DNA of 64,000 bases from Leishmania infantum JPCM5 (lineage: Eukaryota > Euglenozoa > Kinetoplastea > Trypanosomatida > Trypanosomatidae): positions 602,954-666,953 of the forward strand of contig NC_009419.2 in NCBI RefSeq assembly GCF_000002875.2. Direction: 5' to 3'. The translations under genes were made by a program, and so were the position numbers. The notes beneath the pieces are model-generated. The model searched no databases. It was not told where the DNA came from and saw nothing but the letters and a program-made list of their open reading frames with translations. Positions within the stretch are counted from its first letter, which is position 1; every line of letters begins with the position of its first letter. Below, piece by piece: positions 33,137 through 43,292 of the stretch.

Positions 33137-34214
33137 ATAGAGAAAAGGCCGGGGGAGGGGGGAGAGGTGAGATGGGCAGAAGAAATGATATGCTACACAA
33201 ACGTGCGCACGAACCGCATGTGCTTCTCTTTTGGCTCTCTAAGGGGAGCCCCCTCCCCCCACCCCACCCCCAGCGGGAGAAACAGAACAACTGCCGTTAT
33301 GGCCTGCTGGAGTGTTGCCACGTGTCGGAGGTGCCTGGGTAGAGTGAGAGATGGCAGAAAAGCGTCGATACAAGAGAGTACAGGATGCCCAAAAAGCAGC
33401 CGCAGTCGGCCGTTGCGCACACAAATCCACGAGACCACACCATAATAGGCCCCACTTCCATCTCTCGCTCCAGCTGCGCTCGCACGCGTTCAAGATGAAG
33501 CAAGGAGAAAGAAAAAAAAATACGATTGGCGCACACGAGCAGCTGAACCAGGCGATAACACCCGGAGCGTTAGGGTGGGTAGGAAGGAGGCAGGCAAAAA
33601 GACAGAAGGAGCAGAGAGAGAGACACACACACTCAGCGCCGCAGCTCATGAGACATGAAGCAAGGTGAAGGGAATCCGAGAGGGGTGAAGGGCGTAGTGA
33701 TGCAGCGAGAGGGGAGACAAGAGAGGAAGGTGCCGATACCAAAGGAGCTGCACACGCAGAAAGACTAGCAAGCCGCTAGCCGAAATAAGGGAGACGCAGG
33801 CAGTATCGACGCATCCATGGTATGCTCGGCACACACACACACTCACACACTCACACACACACACACAAATGAAGAATGGAAAAGGCCAAAGACACAGGAG
33901 AGCCAAGACGGCTTTTATTCCCTCCCTCCGTCCCTTTTTCTCCTGCCGCTACTGCTTTCTGCTTCCCACTCGTGCGGCCGCTTTCTTGATTGCGCTGCAG
34001 TCCACCCCCCTTCTGCCCTTTCGCGACCACACTGCCGACTCCTCTGTTCCCGTTGGCTCTCCTGCCACCCGTGTCGGCTATACGGCATGCTTCACCACCC
34101 TTCCTTCTCTCGCAATCCTGAATTGACCGCAGTACAGCTGCGCCTGTCTGACGAGAACTGCTTATCGCGCTCACCTCACCTTGAGTGTTTCTTGTTGCTC
34201 TTCCCCTCACCTCC
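31161..34214 (-). other. 3.0-kb intergenic region
   Basis: No supported gene. Contains A-rich stretches (about 31620-31735), a G-run near 32641-32653, and (AC)n tracts (32146-32164, 33101-33126 and an interrupted one near 33829-33868). Most of it is probably the long 3' UTR of the gene at 34215-36020 plus the 5' UTR of the gene to the left. Confidence 0.6.
33101..33126. repeat. (AC)13 microsatellite
   Basis: An uninterrupted AC run in intergenic DNA, followed by imperfect ACGC repeats. Confidence 0.85.
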
Positions 34215-36020
34215 TTAGCGCTGCCCCATGAGCGCCTGCAGTTGATTCACCACGGCCGTAGAGTCGCCCTGTTCCCCGGTTATGTGGATGGGCTGCTGCG
34301 ATGGTTGTGCCGCCTGCCGTCGCTGCTGTTGATGTCGAGCGCCTCCCCCGCGTTGGTGTTGATGGTTATTGCCGTTGTCGGCTCTTCGCGAGGACGCATT
34401 ATCGCGTGCCGAGTCAGTGAATCTTGGTTGTTGCTGCTGCTGTCGAGGCTGCGTGTTCATGTCCGCGACAGATAATACTGGCGCAATAGGCCGCGTACTG
34501 AAGGGCACTAAAGGCGGCGCTGCCGCACTGCTTGACGCCGCTGTTTGGAAAAAGAGCGACACGGAGCTACTCACTTGGCTGCTCTGGGGTTGCGCTTGCG
34601 GCCGAGCAGCGGCATTCGTCGCGGATGAGCCGCCGCGCGCATTCCGCAAGGTTGCACCGAACGCGCCCATCGGCAGCGTCGCTGCCGTCGCTTTGGCAGA
34701 CGGTGCGCTATGTCGCCGTTGCTGGTCGATCATGTTGTCGTACATCGGGTCGCCGGTGTGACTAAACCCGGTCGTCTCCGTTGCCCACTCCGCGCCGTCG
34801 TCAGCGCCGCCGCGGCGACGGTTGCTCGCGCGGTTGCTCTGCCGAGGTGGCTTTTGCGGCTGACGGAGGTGGGCTTCGCGCTGCTGTTGCGTCTTCTCGT
34901 AGCGCTGACGCATTGCTTTGCGCGCCTCTCTGCGCTGCTCCTCCAGCTGCACCTCTTCACGCGTCTTTGGCCACCGACTGCCGTGCTGCCGGCAGCCACT
35001 CTTGCGAGAGCAGGGCCGGCCATCATCGGCATCATGGCTGAAGGGGCACTGGTCACCACGCAGACACTTCCCTTGAAGTTGGTCGCAACACAGGCGCGTC
35101 TTCCATAGTTCCACCTCTTCCATATCCAAAGGGGCTTCGTGGCTGCCAAAGACTGACGCCCCCGCCACAGGCCCTGCTGGCGCAGTCGCCGACGCAGACG
35201 CTGCCGCTGTTGGCGCCGAGACCTTTGACGGCCTCTGTTCCTGCGCCCTCTCCTCTCCAACAGGGTGATCCTGCTGCTGCTGCTGCTGCTTGGCCAGCTG
35301 CTCAAGTCTCCGCTCAGCAGCGAGAATCAGCGGTACACCGGAGTCCAGCAGCAGCACCTCCTTCAACACCTCCATCGTTTGCAACAACCCCTCGTCCTGC
35401 ATCTGTGCGACCGGATCCTTGAACGGGATGGGGCACAGTGCAATGTCGGGGTGGGAGCACTTGTCTGGGGAATCATCGATGATGATCGTATTCACGCTAT
35501 GAAAACTATGCGGATATCGGTCGAAAATAACCTGCAAGTTCTTCTCCGTCCCGTACGGGTTTTCCGCCGACGGCTTCGGCATGCACGCATCGCGAAAGAG
35601 CGTGAACAGCAGCAGGTCGCGGTAGTTGCCAAAGACGTGGTCGATGATGGGGTTCGACGATCGCTGAAGGCCGCTTGTCCACACCGCCACGACGAAATTG
35701 GAGAAGACAAACTTGAGGAAGTCAGACACATTCGGGCGCAGGATGAAGCTGCCTCTACCGCGGGCGACGAGGACCCCATTCAGGTCCAGCACCAGCAGGA
35801 AGGCCCGCCGGAGTGCTGATGTTGGCACGGTCACCTCATACCCATTTCGCGTCTCTACCGTTGCCCGATCTTGATCCTCGTCAATATCTGTAACAACGCC
35901 GATGGAGTAGCGCGTGTCGGTCACGCGGACGCGCACGTACTGATCGATCTCAAAGCGCTCGCGGCGCATGTAGTGTGCACCCCTCTCTACGGGAGACACC
36001 TGTGATGAGGCGCTGTTCAT
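34215..36020 (-). CDS. FCP1/SCP-like (NLI-interacting factor) HAD-domain protein with a CCCH zinc finger
   Basis: 601 residues from a clear ATG. Residues about 22-72 form a small beta-barrel-like (tudor/KOW-like) segment. Residues about 73-215 are the HAD phosphatase domain: motif I 'LDLNGVL' (Asp79, Asn81), motif II region 'VWTSGL' (113-118) and motif III 'IDDSPDK' (Asp182, Asp183). A single C-x7-C-x5-C-x3-H finger follows (Cys311, Cys319, Cys325, His329), the type that binds RNA in trypanosomatids. The C-terminal half is low-complexity Gln/Ser/Ala with poly-Q. In active family members motif I is DxDx(T/V); here the second Asp is Asn, so catalysis may be lost or weak. A role in mRNA regulation is inferred from the finger. 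Confidence 0.88.
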   Translation of the reverse strand: MNSASSQVSPVERGAHYMRRERFEIDQYVRVRVTDTRYSIGVVTDIDEDQDRATVETRNGYEVTVPTSALRRAFLLVLDLNGVLVARGRGSFILRPNVSDFLKFVFSNFVVAVWTSGLQRSSNPIIDHVFGNYRDLLLFTLFRDACMPKPSAENPYGTEKNLQVIFDRYPHSFHSVNTIIIDDSPDKCSHPDIALCPIPFKDPVAQMQDEGLLQTMEVLKEVLLLDSGVPLILAAERRLEQLAKQQQQQQDHPVGEERAQEQRPSKVSAPTAAASASATAPAGPVAGASVFGSHEAPLDMEEVELWKTRLCCDQLQGKCLRGDQCPFSHDADDGRPCSRKSGCRQHGSRWPKTREEVQLEEQRREARKAMRQRYEKTQQQREAHLRQPQKPPRQSNRASNRRRGGADDGAEWATETTGFSHTGDPMYDNMIDQQRRHSAPSAKATAATLPMGAFGATLRNARGGSSATNAAARPQAQPQSSQVSSSVSLFFQTAASSSAAAPPLVPFSTRPIAPVLSVADMNTQPRQQQQQPRFTDSARDNASSRRADNGNNHQHQRGGGARHQQQRRQAAQPSQQPIHITGEQGDSTAVVNQLQALMGQR

Positions 36021-38483
36021 TCCTAGTCAAACAACAAAAGAGAGCAATGCACCTTGGAATAGATGTGCACGTGTGTGCGAGCGTGTGCGTGCGTGTGTGG
36101 GCGGGTGTGGGGAAAGATTCGTGACACATGGTGTGAGATAGGGATATAAAGCGCGCAACTTTTTTGTTTCATTAGCTGAGCATATACATTTCGCCTCTGA
36201 TGATGCCGGCAGCCTCAGTGCGTGGCATCTCAGGGTCGAGTGCCCACTCTTTGTGGGGAAGTCAGGAGCCTGCAGCCTGGTCCACGGCGCCGCTGGCGGA
36301 CTCTTGGTGTCGGCACACAGGTCTGAGCCGGCACCGTGCTGAAGAGACTCGCGGCCACGATCACGTCTGTGCCCGCTCACTACGCATCGTTTTGATTATT
36401 CGACAAATATTGAAACACCCACTCCCGTCAAAGGCGTGCGGGCTCCGGAGAAGGCGAGGTGCTCCCGCTGCCACAGACTAACGGCGGCGCGTCCCACCTG
36501 TCACGGCACATGCGCGCAGGCCGTCCAACCACGCCCCCCGAGGCAGCAACGCCGCCCCCGTAGCAGGCCCCAAGATCCACTAGTGCGATCATTGTGCGCA
36601 CGCGCTGCCATGCACAGCCAGCATGGTGTTTCGCATCCAAGCAAAGCATCCAGAGGTCAGCGGAGTACGAGCGATGCACGGAAACGGCGCGAGGAGATCC
36701 GCGCCGATCAACCCCAAAGTGCATGTGCGCGAAGCATGCGGCATACGCCCTACATCCGACCGGGTAGGCTGATGCGGCACAGATGCCGGAGGCGTGACGA
36801 GAACACCCCAGACTGGCACCATCGAGTCCTCCAGACCCGAATGTGACGGGCCTCCGGAGCAGATTATGGGATGCCACGGCTTGAAGCCACTGAAAGGGCG
36901 AAGCACGGCATACGGGCAGAGTGTGCAAGGGGGTCTCAGTGGGCCCTGGCCTGCGGCTGGCCAACTGTTTCCTTGAGCCCATCCGGCATGCGCCTGGACA
37001 ACACCCTGTTACGTGCACGCCAGGCACCACCGCTTTCTGCCCTCGAGCAGGACCCTGAGCACGTCCCGCCTGGATCAGAGCGTGCGATGCAACCAGGTCC
37101 ATCTCGCGCCCATCGCACAGCACGTAACCGAGGAAAGAACGATGAAGGTCATGAAGTGCCCGCTAGGCGCGTGACCCGATTCAGCGGCAGATGGTTTCGT
37201 CCTAGAGGACCAGAACGTAGCCGTGGTACAGCAGAGGTATGTGCGCTGTGGTTGTGTATGCGTGTGTGCGTTTGTGGGCGTGCTCGTGGTGGCATGAACA
37301 CGTTGAAAAGAAGAAAGTGTTCATTCCATCATTTAACAGGAGTCAAACTCGACTTGACTCGGCCTGTCACAGGCCCACATCGCTTTGTGAGAAGGTCCGT
37401 CTGCCTGGTTGCGTGCCGCCCATTCCGCGAACACATCTTGTGTTTTGCTATGTGTCGTCATTTAAGTGAGGTGAGAGTGGTCGTGGAGACGTGCCTTTAT
37501 GCGTGCGTGCGAGAGGAGAGGCGGGGGTGGGATGAAGAGACCAGCATGAGGAAGCCAGCGTACACATGTGCAGACATCGCGAGCATGAAACCAGATGGTG
37601 CGCTTGGCGTGAAGAAAATGCAGAAGGGCGAAGAAAAGACGCTGAGAAAAGGGGGCGGGGTAACAGAGCAACAAGCGCGTGCATGCATGCGAGTGTATTG
37701 ACACACGCGTCACGAACCGGCGAAACAGCCCCTGCACAGGAGGACTGACTCAGCGGCATGCGAAGGAAGGACGAAGGAGGTGAAGCGCCAAAGCAAACAA
37801 GCACCAAAGGATGAGGTACGCGTAGCGGCCGTCGCGTTCGACACACACACACACACATATATATATATATGTATATCTGCAGCGTAGAGCTGTCTTTGTG
37901 CGCACCGCATCTAAGCCATTTGCCGGCTTGAGGACGAAGCGATACCCTATATGGGCACCATGCTGACACATTCCCACGTCCTTCCTCCGCCTGCCCCCTC
38001 CCCCATCCTTTTGGATGGCTCCTTAACTCCTCTACAGTACAGCTTTCTCTCAAACATATGCAGAGAGCTCCCATGCACTGCCTCAAGCTGGGGAAGGGGT
38101 GCATGCAAAGGAGTGGAGTGAGTCTGCGCAGGCAGAGAAGGCTGCTGGTTCAGGAGGTGCATAAACCACGAGGCTGCTACGTGCTTACTGTTTGTGGACT
38201 GACATGAATGCATGCGTCTGCATGGTGATGGAATTCGACGCGAATAGAAAAACGGAGGGGGGAAGAGGCGGAAACACAACTAAGAAGTCCACATACACGC
38301 GCCGGCGAAGACAGAGACGCTCAGCGTAGCACATCTTTGCCTGCACTCTTTCTCGCGCGCGCGCTCTCCGGGAAATCGTTCCTTTGCCGTCGCACCTCCG
38401 ATTGCTCTTCTGTGTTGCACAACGCCTGTCTCGCACGCTTTCTTCTTTCGCTGTTGCTCCTCCTCAGCCGCAGCGGTTGTGCA
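36021..38483 (-). other. 2.5-kb intergenic region with a GC-rich, repeat-like block
   Basis: From about 36190 to 37225 the DNA is GC-rich and free of homopolymers, unlike ordinary Leishmania intergenic DNA. It has a 231-codon - strand frame that shows no domain and resembles random GC-rich translation. This could be a degenerate retroposon (SIDER-like) in the 3' UTR of the gene at 38484-40604. The rest is ordinary, with (AC)n and (TA)n near 37841-37870. Confidence 0.5.
37841..37870. repeat. (AC)n-(AT)n compound microsatellite
   Basis: An AC run changing directly into an AT run; intergenic. Confidence 0.85.
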
Positions 38484-40604
38484 TCACCAGTAGGTCACCT
38501 GCTCGACGCGATTCCACAACAGTTGAGCGCTGAACACAAGCAGAAAAAGTATGGGCACTAGGGGACGCTCCAGCTCAAACCAGACGCAATCCCACAACGC
38601 AGCAACGGCGTTGATCAGCCACGACAGCAACCACCAGGAGGAGGCGGTGGGCCACGCACTGGGGCGAGGCCATTCCTGGCTAGTCATGGAGGGGTTCACG
38701 TCGCCGAAGTGCGACTTGATGTAGGAGGACACCAGCTCCGCGGCCAAATCGTGGAATGTGACGACCTTCTGGTACTCCGGATCCGCCTCCGGGTTTGGCG
38801 CCGGCGGCGATGACGTGGCACCTGCGCCGGTGCCGTTTTTTGCGTTCCCTTCCTCCTCACGCCGACGCTGCTCCAGTCTCTCCAGCACCTCTTGGTTTTT
38901 CTTCAAAATGCGGTTCAGCTGCGACTTGCCAATGAATGCAAACTGCACAACTCCGTGCTCGACCAGTTCGGCGAACATGCTCGTCAGCGCCTCCTCGACG
39001 CTCGTCCCGTCGGATATTTGACGGAGAGAAACGTAATTCGGTGTGAACTGGTCTCGCGGCAGCACCTCGCGCTCGATACCGTGCCGATGTGACCCGTATT
39101 TGGACTTGAGACTGTAGAAGCGCGCGTCGTCCGCCGCATCATCATCGTCGACGGGATCGGCGCTGCCGCCGGAGAAGAAAAAACCGCTTGCGTCGGCTGT
39201 CCGCAGCACCGCTTCTCGCGAGTACACCAGCCGCGCATAGATGCCCATTGAGGGCACCAGATCGAAGGCGCCGATTTGCGTGGTGCGCAGGAAGAGCGTA
39301 AGCGGGCTGCAGCTGACCATGCTGACATGTGGGCGACTGCACAGGCCCTTGAAAAGACTGGGAAGCAGGTCGAAGGCGCGATCGTACACCTCGCAACTCG
39401 CGCAGCTGGGACTGGTGTGGTACACAATGGCTGCGGGCAGCACACGATGAAGGGGTCGCTGGCGCGTACTGCCGCTGCCGCGCAACGGTGGTTCAGGGCG
39501 GTCGTGGAAGAAGATAGAGCGGGCGCGGTTCAACATCGGCGGTCCAGTGAAGTCGGTCACCTTGATAAAGGGCAGAAATGGCTGCGATAGCGATGGCGAT
39601 GCTCTCCTCCCCTTGCTCGAATCGGTGATATTCGCGCCTCTCAAGGCCACCGTCTCATCTTTAGCTGCTGCGTTTCCCTCTTCCCGCTCTACCTCACGCG
39701 TCGCGGCGTCCCACATTTGCTGGACGGTGCGCAGAAAGCCAGCAAGATCGTGCTCGAAGGAGTGCGAAGGGCCGGACATGAGATCGTAAGCCCGCACAAC
39801 GATGGAGGAGACAAGGTTCTTCTGGTAGTACGCCATCGCCTGCGCAAACGTGGCATCACTGACGATGAGGTGCGGCGACGCTTCAAGTGTGCGATTTGCA
39901 TGCCTCCGGTACTCATTGAGGGCGCCACGCTGCAGGCAGATAGGATCGCTCTCGCATTCTTGGTCTACGCTTTCCATACCCGGCCCGTCCGCCATGATCG
40001 GCAGCGGACCATCACCGTCCGGAGGCAGGAGGTCTGCCGTGACGTTGAGGCCAAGAATATCGGCAACGCTGCTCAAGACGTCACCGTAATGGGGTGGGTG
40101 CATGCCGAGAGTGTGGTTGGCGCGTACAAACCGCTTGATTTCCGTCTCGAGCGCTATGAACTCTGCTGCGTTGTCATAGAACAGACTCTCCTCGCGGATG
40201 CCTCGAGCGCGGCGCCAAAGTTCCGATAACAGTGTGCCGCCGGACGTGCGAGCCTCGCGCGAGAGCCTAATGTCGTCGAGGACCGTGCTGAACCCGGTGG
40301 AGGGACAACTGGCCAGACGGTCGATCCGCGACCACATGCCCATGGCTGCAGCGACATAAAAGGAGAATGGAAGAGCTGGGCAAGATGAGTGCTCATCGTT
40401 GACGTACCGCTGCACCGCCGATGCATTTGCCCGAGAAAGGAGATCGGTGTATCCCGCAGTTCCTTTGGTCGAAGCCGCGGTGCCCGCTGAAGCGGATACG
40501 CGCTGCGCGGCTGCACCGCCTTGGGCAGCGGCGCAAAGTATAAACAGGTAAACGAGGAGCAGGATAGCGCGCAGGAAGCAGTGAGCGGCACAGGGAGAGA
40601 ACAT
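38484..40604 (-). CDS. Thioredoxin-like ER membrane protein, unknown function
   Basis: 706 residues from the ATG at 40604, chosen because it places a hydrophobic leader (about residues 10-27, 'FLRAILLLVYLFILCAAA') right at the N-terminus. An ATG at 40670 would add 22 residues rich in arginine; the frame beyond begins with a non-ATG codon. The middle has many N-glycosylation sequons (NHT, NVT, NRT, NIT). At residues 401-404 there is a CxxC (Cys-Ala-Ser-Cys) after 'IVYHTSPS', followed by a helix: a thioredoxin-type active-site context. The C-terminus has a Trp-rich hydrophobic segment and a second one ('PILFLLVFSAQLL'), so the protein is membrane-bound. A redox or folding role in the secretory pathway is inference. 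Confidence 0.85.
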   Translation of the reverse strand: MFSPCAAHCFLRAILLLVYLFILCAAAQGGAAAQRVSASAGTAASTKGTAGYTDLLSRANASAVQRYVNDEHSSCPALPFSFYVAAAMGMWSRIDRLASCPSTGFSTVLDDIRLSREARTSGGTLLSELWRRARGIREESLFYDNAAEFIALETEIKRFVRANHTLGMHPPHYGDVLSSVADILGLNVTADLLPPDGDGPLPIMADGPGMESVDQECESDPICLQRGALNEYRRHANRTLEASPHLIVSDATFAQAMAYYQKNLVSSIVVRAYDLMSGPSHSFEHDLAGFLRTVQQMWDAATREVEREEGNAAAKDETVALRGANITDSSKGRRASPSLSQPFLPFIKVTDFTGPPMLNRARSIFFHDRPEPPLRGSGSTRQRPLHRVLPAAIVYHTSPSCASCEVYDRAFDLLPSLFKGLCSRPHVSMVSCSPLTLFLRTTQIGAFDLVPSMGIYARLVYSREAVLRTADASGFFFSGGSADPVDDDDAADDARFYSLKSKYGSHRHGIEREVLPRDQFTPNYVSLRQISDGTSVEEALTSMFAELVEHGVVQFAFIGKSQLNRILKKNQEVLERLEQRRREEEGNAKNGTGAGATSSPPAPNPEADPEYQKVVTFHDLAAELVSSYIKSHFGDVNPSMTSQEWPRPSAWPTASSWWLLSWLINAVAALWDCVWFELERPLVPILFLLVFSAQLLWNRVEQVTYW

Positions 40605-41429
40605 GGCGCCGGCAGAGGTGTGGCGGTAGCGGCGTCGTCGACCAGCCAGAACAGGCGAGCCCAGCTGCATCGCGCACAAGGCTCTGTCTCTTTTCCTTCC
40701 GTCTTCACTATCGGCACCACCCTCTTGCTCAGCTTTTTCTCTCTGGTGCGTCTCTGCAGGTTAGGAAAGGGGGAGAGGGGGAGCGGCGGAGGGGGAGGGC
40801 ACAGACATGTACGCAGACACACCTTCACGCAATGCGCGAGCAGTCAAGCTGCGTTCGTTTGTTCTGCAGTGAAGGCAATAACGGAAACGTGAGGGCGACA
40901 CAGGTGATTGTCCAGTGCTCGCGTTGGAGGGCTGCTGGTACCGGTGCTGCGTCTGCTGCGGCTAACCCAATCACCCCAGCGCCCAGCACGTCACGTGAGT
41001 GCGAGAGAAAGGAAGGAAGGGGGAGGGGGCACAGGTGTGTGCGTGTGTGCGTGCGTGAGAATGAACATGAAGGGAGAGAAAAGGCGATGATGGTGAGAGG
41101 ACGGGGCTTCAGTGCACATACGCACACACACACACACATGTAGACGCATATGCGGATCTGATGATGTCGCGGGCCTCTGTCATCGCGGAGGGTGGGGGAG
41201 AGGAGGGGGCGGGTCCACCACGCTACGGCACTTATCCTGGAAGATGCGTGCTCGCTCATGTACATCTTCGTTCCAGACCGCACGTTGCCTCGTCTTGCCC
41301 CCTCAAAAGCCCAAGGTCTTCCTTGCTTGCGTAGCTGTATGTGTAAGCACGGAGGTGCCCAGGGGAACACACGCACACACATGCAGCCATACGGGTGAGC
41401 ACTTGAATGAGTCGGTGTTACGGCGACGC
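40605..41429 (-). other. Intergenic region
   Basis: About 800 bp with no supported gene. Its right part is the 3' UTR of the gene at 41430-42566. A purine-rich + strand run near 40768-40798 is a C/T tract on the - strand and may be the trans-splice signal of the thioredoxin-like gene. A short (AC)n tract lies at about 41122-41139. Confidence 0.6.
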
Positions 41430-42566
41430 TCAGCATTTTCGGAACACGCATATGGTCAGCGATGGTGGCTCGCTACACGACGGTATTGGGCTAGCAGATG
41501 CGGCGCCAAAGTAGCCAAGTGCTAAGACGTCCGTCAAAAGGCGCGTACGCCCAACCTCTGTCGCGATATGGCGCCCGCGATAGAGATGCACCCATCCATG
41601 GCGGTCATCCAAGGCGACGGCCGCTTCATCCTGCGCGCATTTGATGAGGCAGTCGACGAAGAGGGCAGGGCTGCAGCTACCCAGGCTGCTGGCGCTCTCC
41701 TCTAGCCCTGCCAAGCTCATCGGGATAGAACGACAGCGTGAAATCTGTGTTGCTTCGTACGTGTAGCCGTCACCAAAGACGTCGCCGGGCACGTCGGACC
41801 TTAGAGCCGAGCTCGACGCCTCCTCGTTGTGGCAGAGATGGCCTGGATACCCTTCAAAGAGGCTGACCGTCGTAGCCGCTCCCGGCGTCGTTGCCGAGCC
41901 CGAGGTGGAGGACGCGATTTTGTTTGTGGCCGTCGCTGGCCCGACAGTCGCGCTGTTGCTTTGGGTCACAATGGATGAGCTGACTCGGCACCTCACAGTC
42001 TCCTGCAGCTCGATCCCTGCCTGCGCCCCGTCAACGCTGCCGTTATATGTGCTGCGGCGGTGCCAAGTGTACGCAAACGTTGGCTGGATGAGGAATGAGC
42101 ACCGACGGCCGCTGTCTCCACGCACAACCGAGACACGGATTGAACGAAGCGTGAGCGTCATCTTGCTGTCATTGTGCGCGCGCCACGACAACCGACACGA
42201 CGGAGACAATTTTGCGGAAGAGAGAGCCGCCGTGGCACTGAGGCGGTGAGCTGATGCGGCGTAGGGGCAGAGGTGGCAGTCCGTGCTGGTAGTGATGCTG
42301 CTTTCATGAATTCCCCTTATCGACGACGATGATGGGGACGACGATGATGGGGACGACGGTACGCGCACGTAGTCGTCTCTTTGCACCCTCTCCGTGTCTG
42401 CGCGCCCACCATGGTCGACTGCATACGGGGGGCAGCCGCTGATCTCAAATGACCACGCATCAGTGCGGGAGCACCGATGACAGGGCTGGTCATCGCACTG
42501 CAGCTGCATGGCGAGTTGGTGCTCCTCGCGGCGGCGCTTCAGGCCTTCCGAGAGTGACAGGGACAT
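41430..42566 (-). CDS. Unknown serine-rich protein
   Basis: I do not recognise a family. The open frame extends to 43022, but from there to 42567 it looks like translated 5' UTR (runs of His-Thr and Ile-Tyr from dinucleotide repeats). The ATG at 42566 gives a 378-residue protein starting 'MSLSLSEGLKRRREEH'; an in-frame ATG at 42743 is a longer alternative. Features are a basic N-terminus, two Cys pairs ('CHRC', 'CHLCP'), a Ser/Pro-rich spacer, a beta-rich stretch near residues 140-180 ('MTLTLRSIRVSVV'), then Ser/Thr/Ala-rich sequence and a C-terminal 'HGWVHLYRGRHI' patch. No transmembrane segment in the 378-residue form. Confidence 0.65.
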   Translation of the reverse strand: MSLSLSEGLKRRREEHQLAMQLQCDDQPCHRCSRTDAWSFEISGCPPYAVDHGGRADTERVQRDDYVRVPSSPSSSSPSSSSIRGIHESSITTSTDCHLCPYAASAHRLSATAALSSAKLSPSCRLSWRAHNDSKMTLTLRSIRVSVVRGDSGRRCSFLIQPTFAYTWHRRSTYNGSVDGAQAGIELQETVRCRVSSSIVTQSNSATVGPATATNKIASSTSGSATTPGAATTVSLFEGYPGHLCHNEEASSSALRSDVPGDVFGDGYTYEATQISRCRSIPMSLAGLEESASSLGSCSPALFVDCLIKCAQDEAAVALDDRHGWVHLYRGRHIATEVGRTRLLTDVLALGYFGAASASPIPSCSEPPSLTICVFRKC

Positions 42567-43067
42567 GCTATCCTGCTTATTACTTACAAAGAAATGTTTC
42601 CCATTCACGTTCGTGCCTTCGCTCGTGCTGATGCAGCCCTTTGCGTCCGTTTTTTTCTCTCTTGCCTTTTCGTTGATTTTATCCGTGTCGTTCGTTTCGG
42701 GGCGAAGGAGCGGGTCGCGTGGGGAAAGAGCGAAACCGTGCATGAAAGACCGTGGCGGACACAAGCACCTTGCCAGTGACGCGAGGCAGGCATAGAAGGA
42801 AAAGAATACACCAACACAGATATAGATACTCACAGAGAGAGCAGTAAACAGTCGTGTCACGCAGCAAGAGCGTGTGGCGATGATGGTGTGTGTGTGCGCG
42901 TGTATGTGAGAGGAAGAGGGAGGGGGAGCACGCATATATATATATATACTGCGAATATTTCCTTCCCTCGATAATGTGAGATGAGGGAGAGAGGAAAGGG
43001 TGGAGCAGAAAAGAGTAAGCACTTCGTAGAGAACTCCATCCCGTTTTTCAACCTGCGGTGGGTGACG

Positions 43068-43292
43068 TTACCAGACGTGTTGGACGTCAACACAGGTAGG
43101 GGTAGGGAAAGCTGACTTTGGTGCTGTGCTCTTGCGGAATCGCGCGGTATGTTTTTCAATAACTTCTACGAGAGGAGGGCGCTCACCCCTTCCCTTATCC
43201 GCCATGGCTTTCACCCAGTGGCTGGTCGGGTGGGGGCGGGACTGACTTGAGCTCACAGAGAAGATAGTAAAAAAAAAAACAGCGAGCACCAT
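43068..43292 (-). CDS. Weak candidate small ORF (74 codons)
   Basis: An ATG at 43292 opens 74 codons: a hydrophobic N-terminus ('MVLAVFFFTIFSV') followed by a basic, complex C-terminal half that could also start at an internal ATG (43205, 45 codons). Unlike its surroundings, the second half is not low-complexity. There is no family resemblance and no clear splice signal, so it may be chance. Included only because small trypanosomatid proteins are often missed. Confidence 0.18.
   Translation of the reverse strand: MVLAVFFFTIFSVSSSQSRPHPTSHWVKAMADKGRGERPPLVEVIEKHTARFRKSTAPKSAFPTPTCVDVQHVW

Noticed and set aside
36428..37123. 231-codon - strand frame in the GC-rich intergenic block
   Set aside because: No recognisable domain, start context or trans-splice signal; treated as repeat-like DNA.
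42567..43022. N-terminal extension of the gene at 41430-42566
   Set aside because: Translated dinucleotide repeats and the (TA)n tract; looks like 5' UTR rather than protein.
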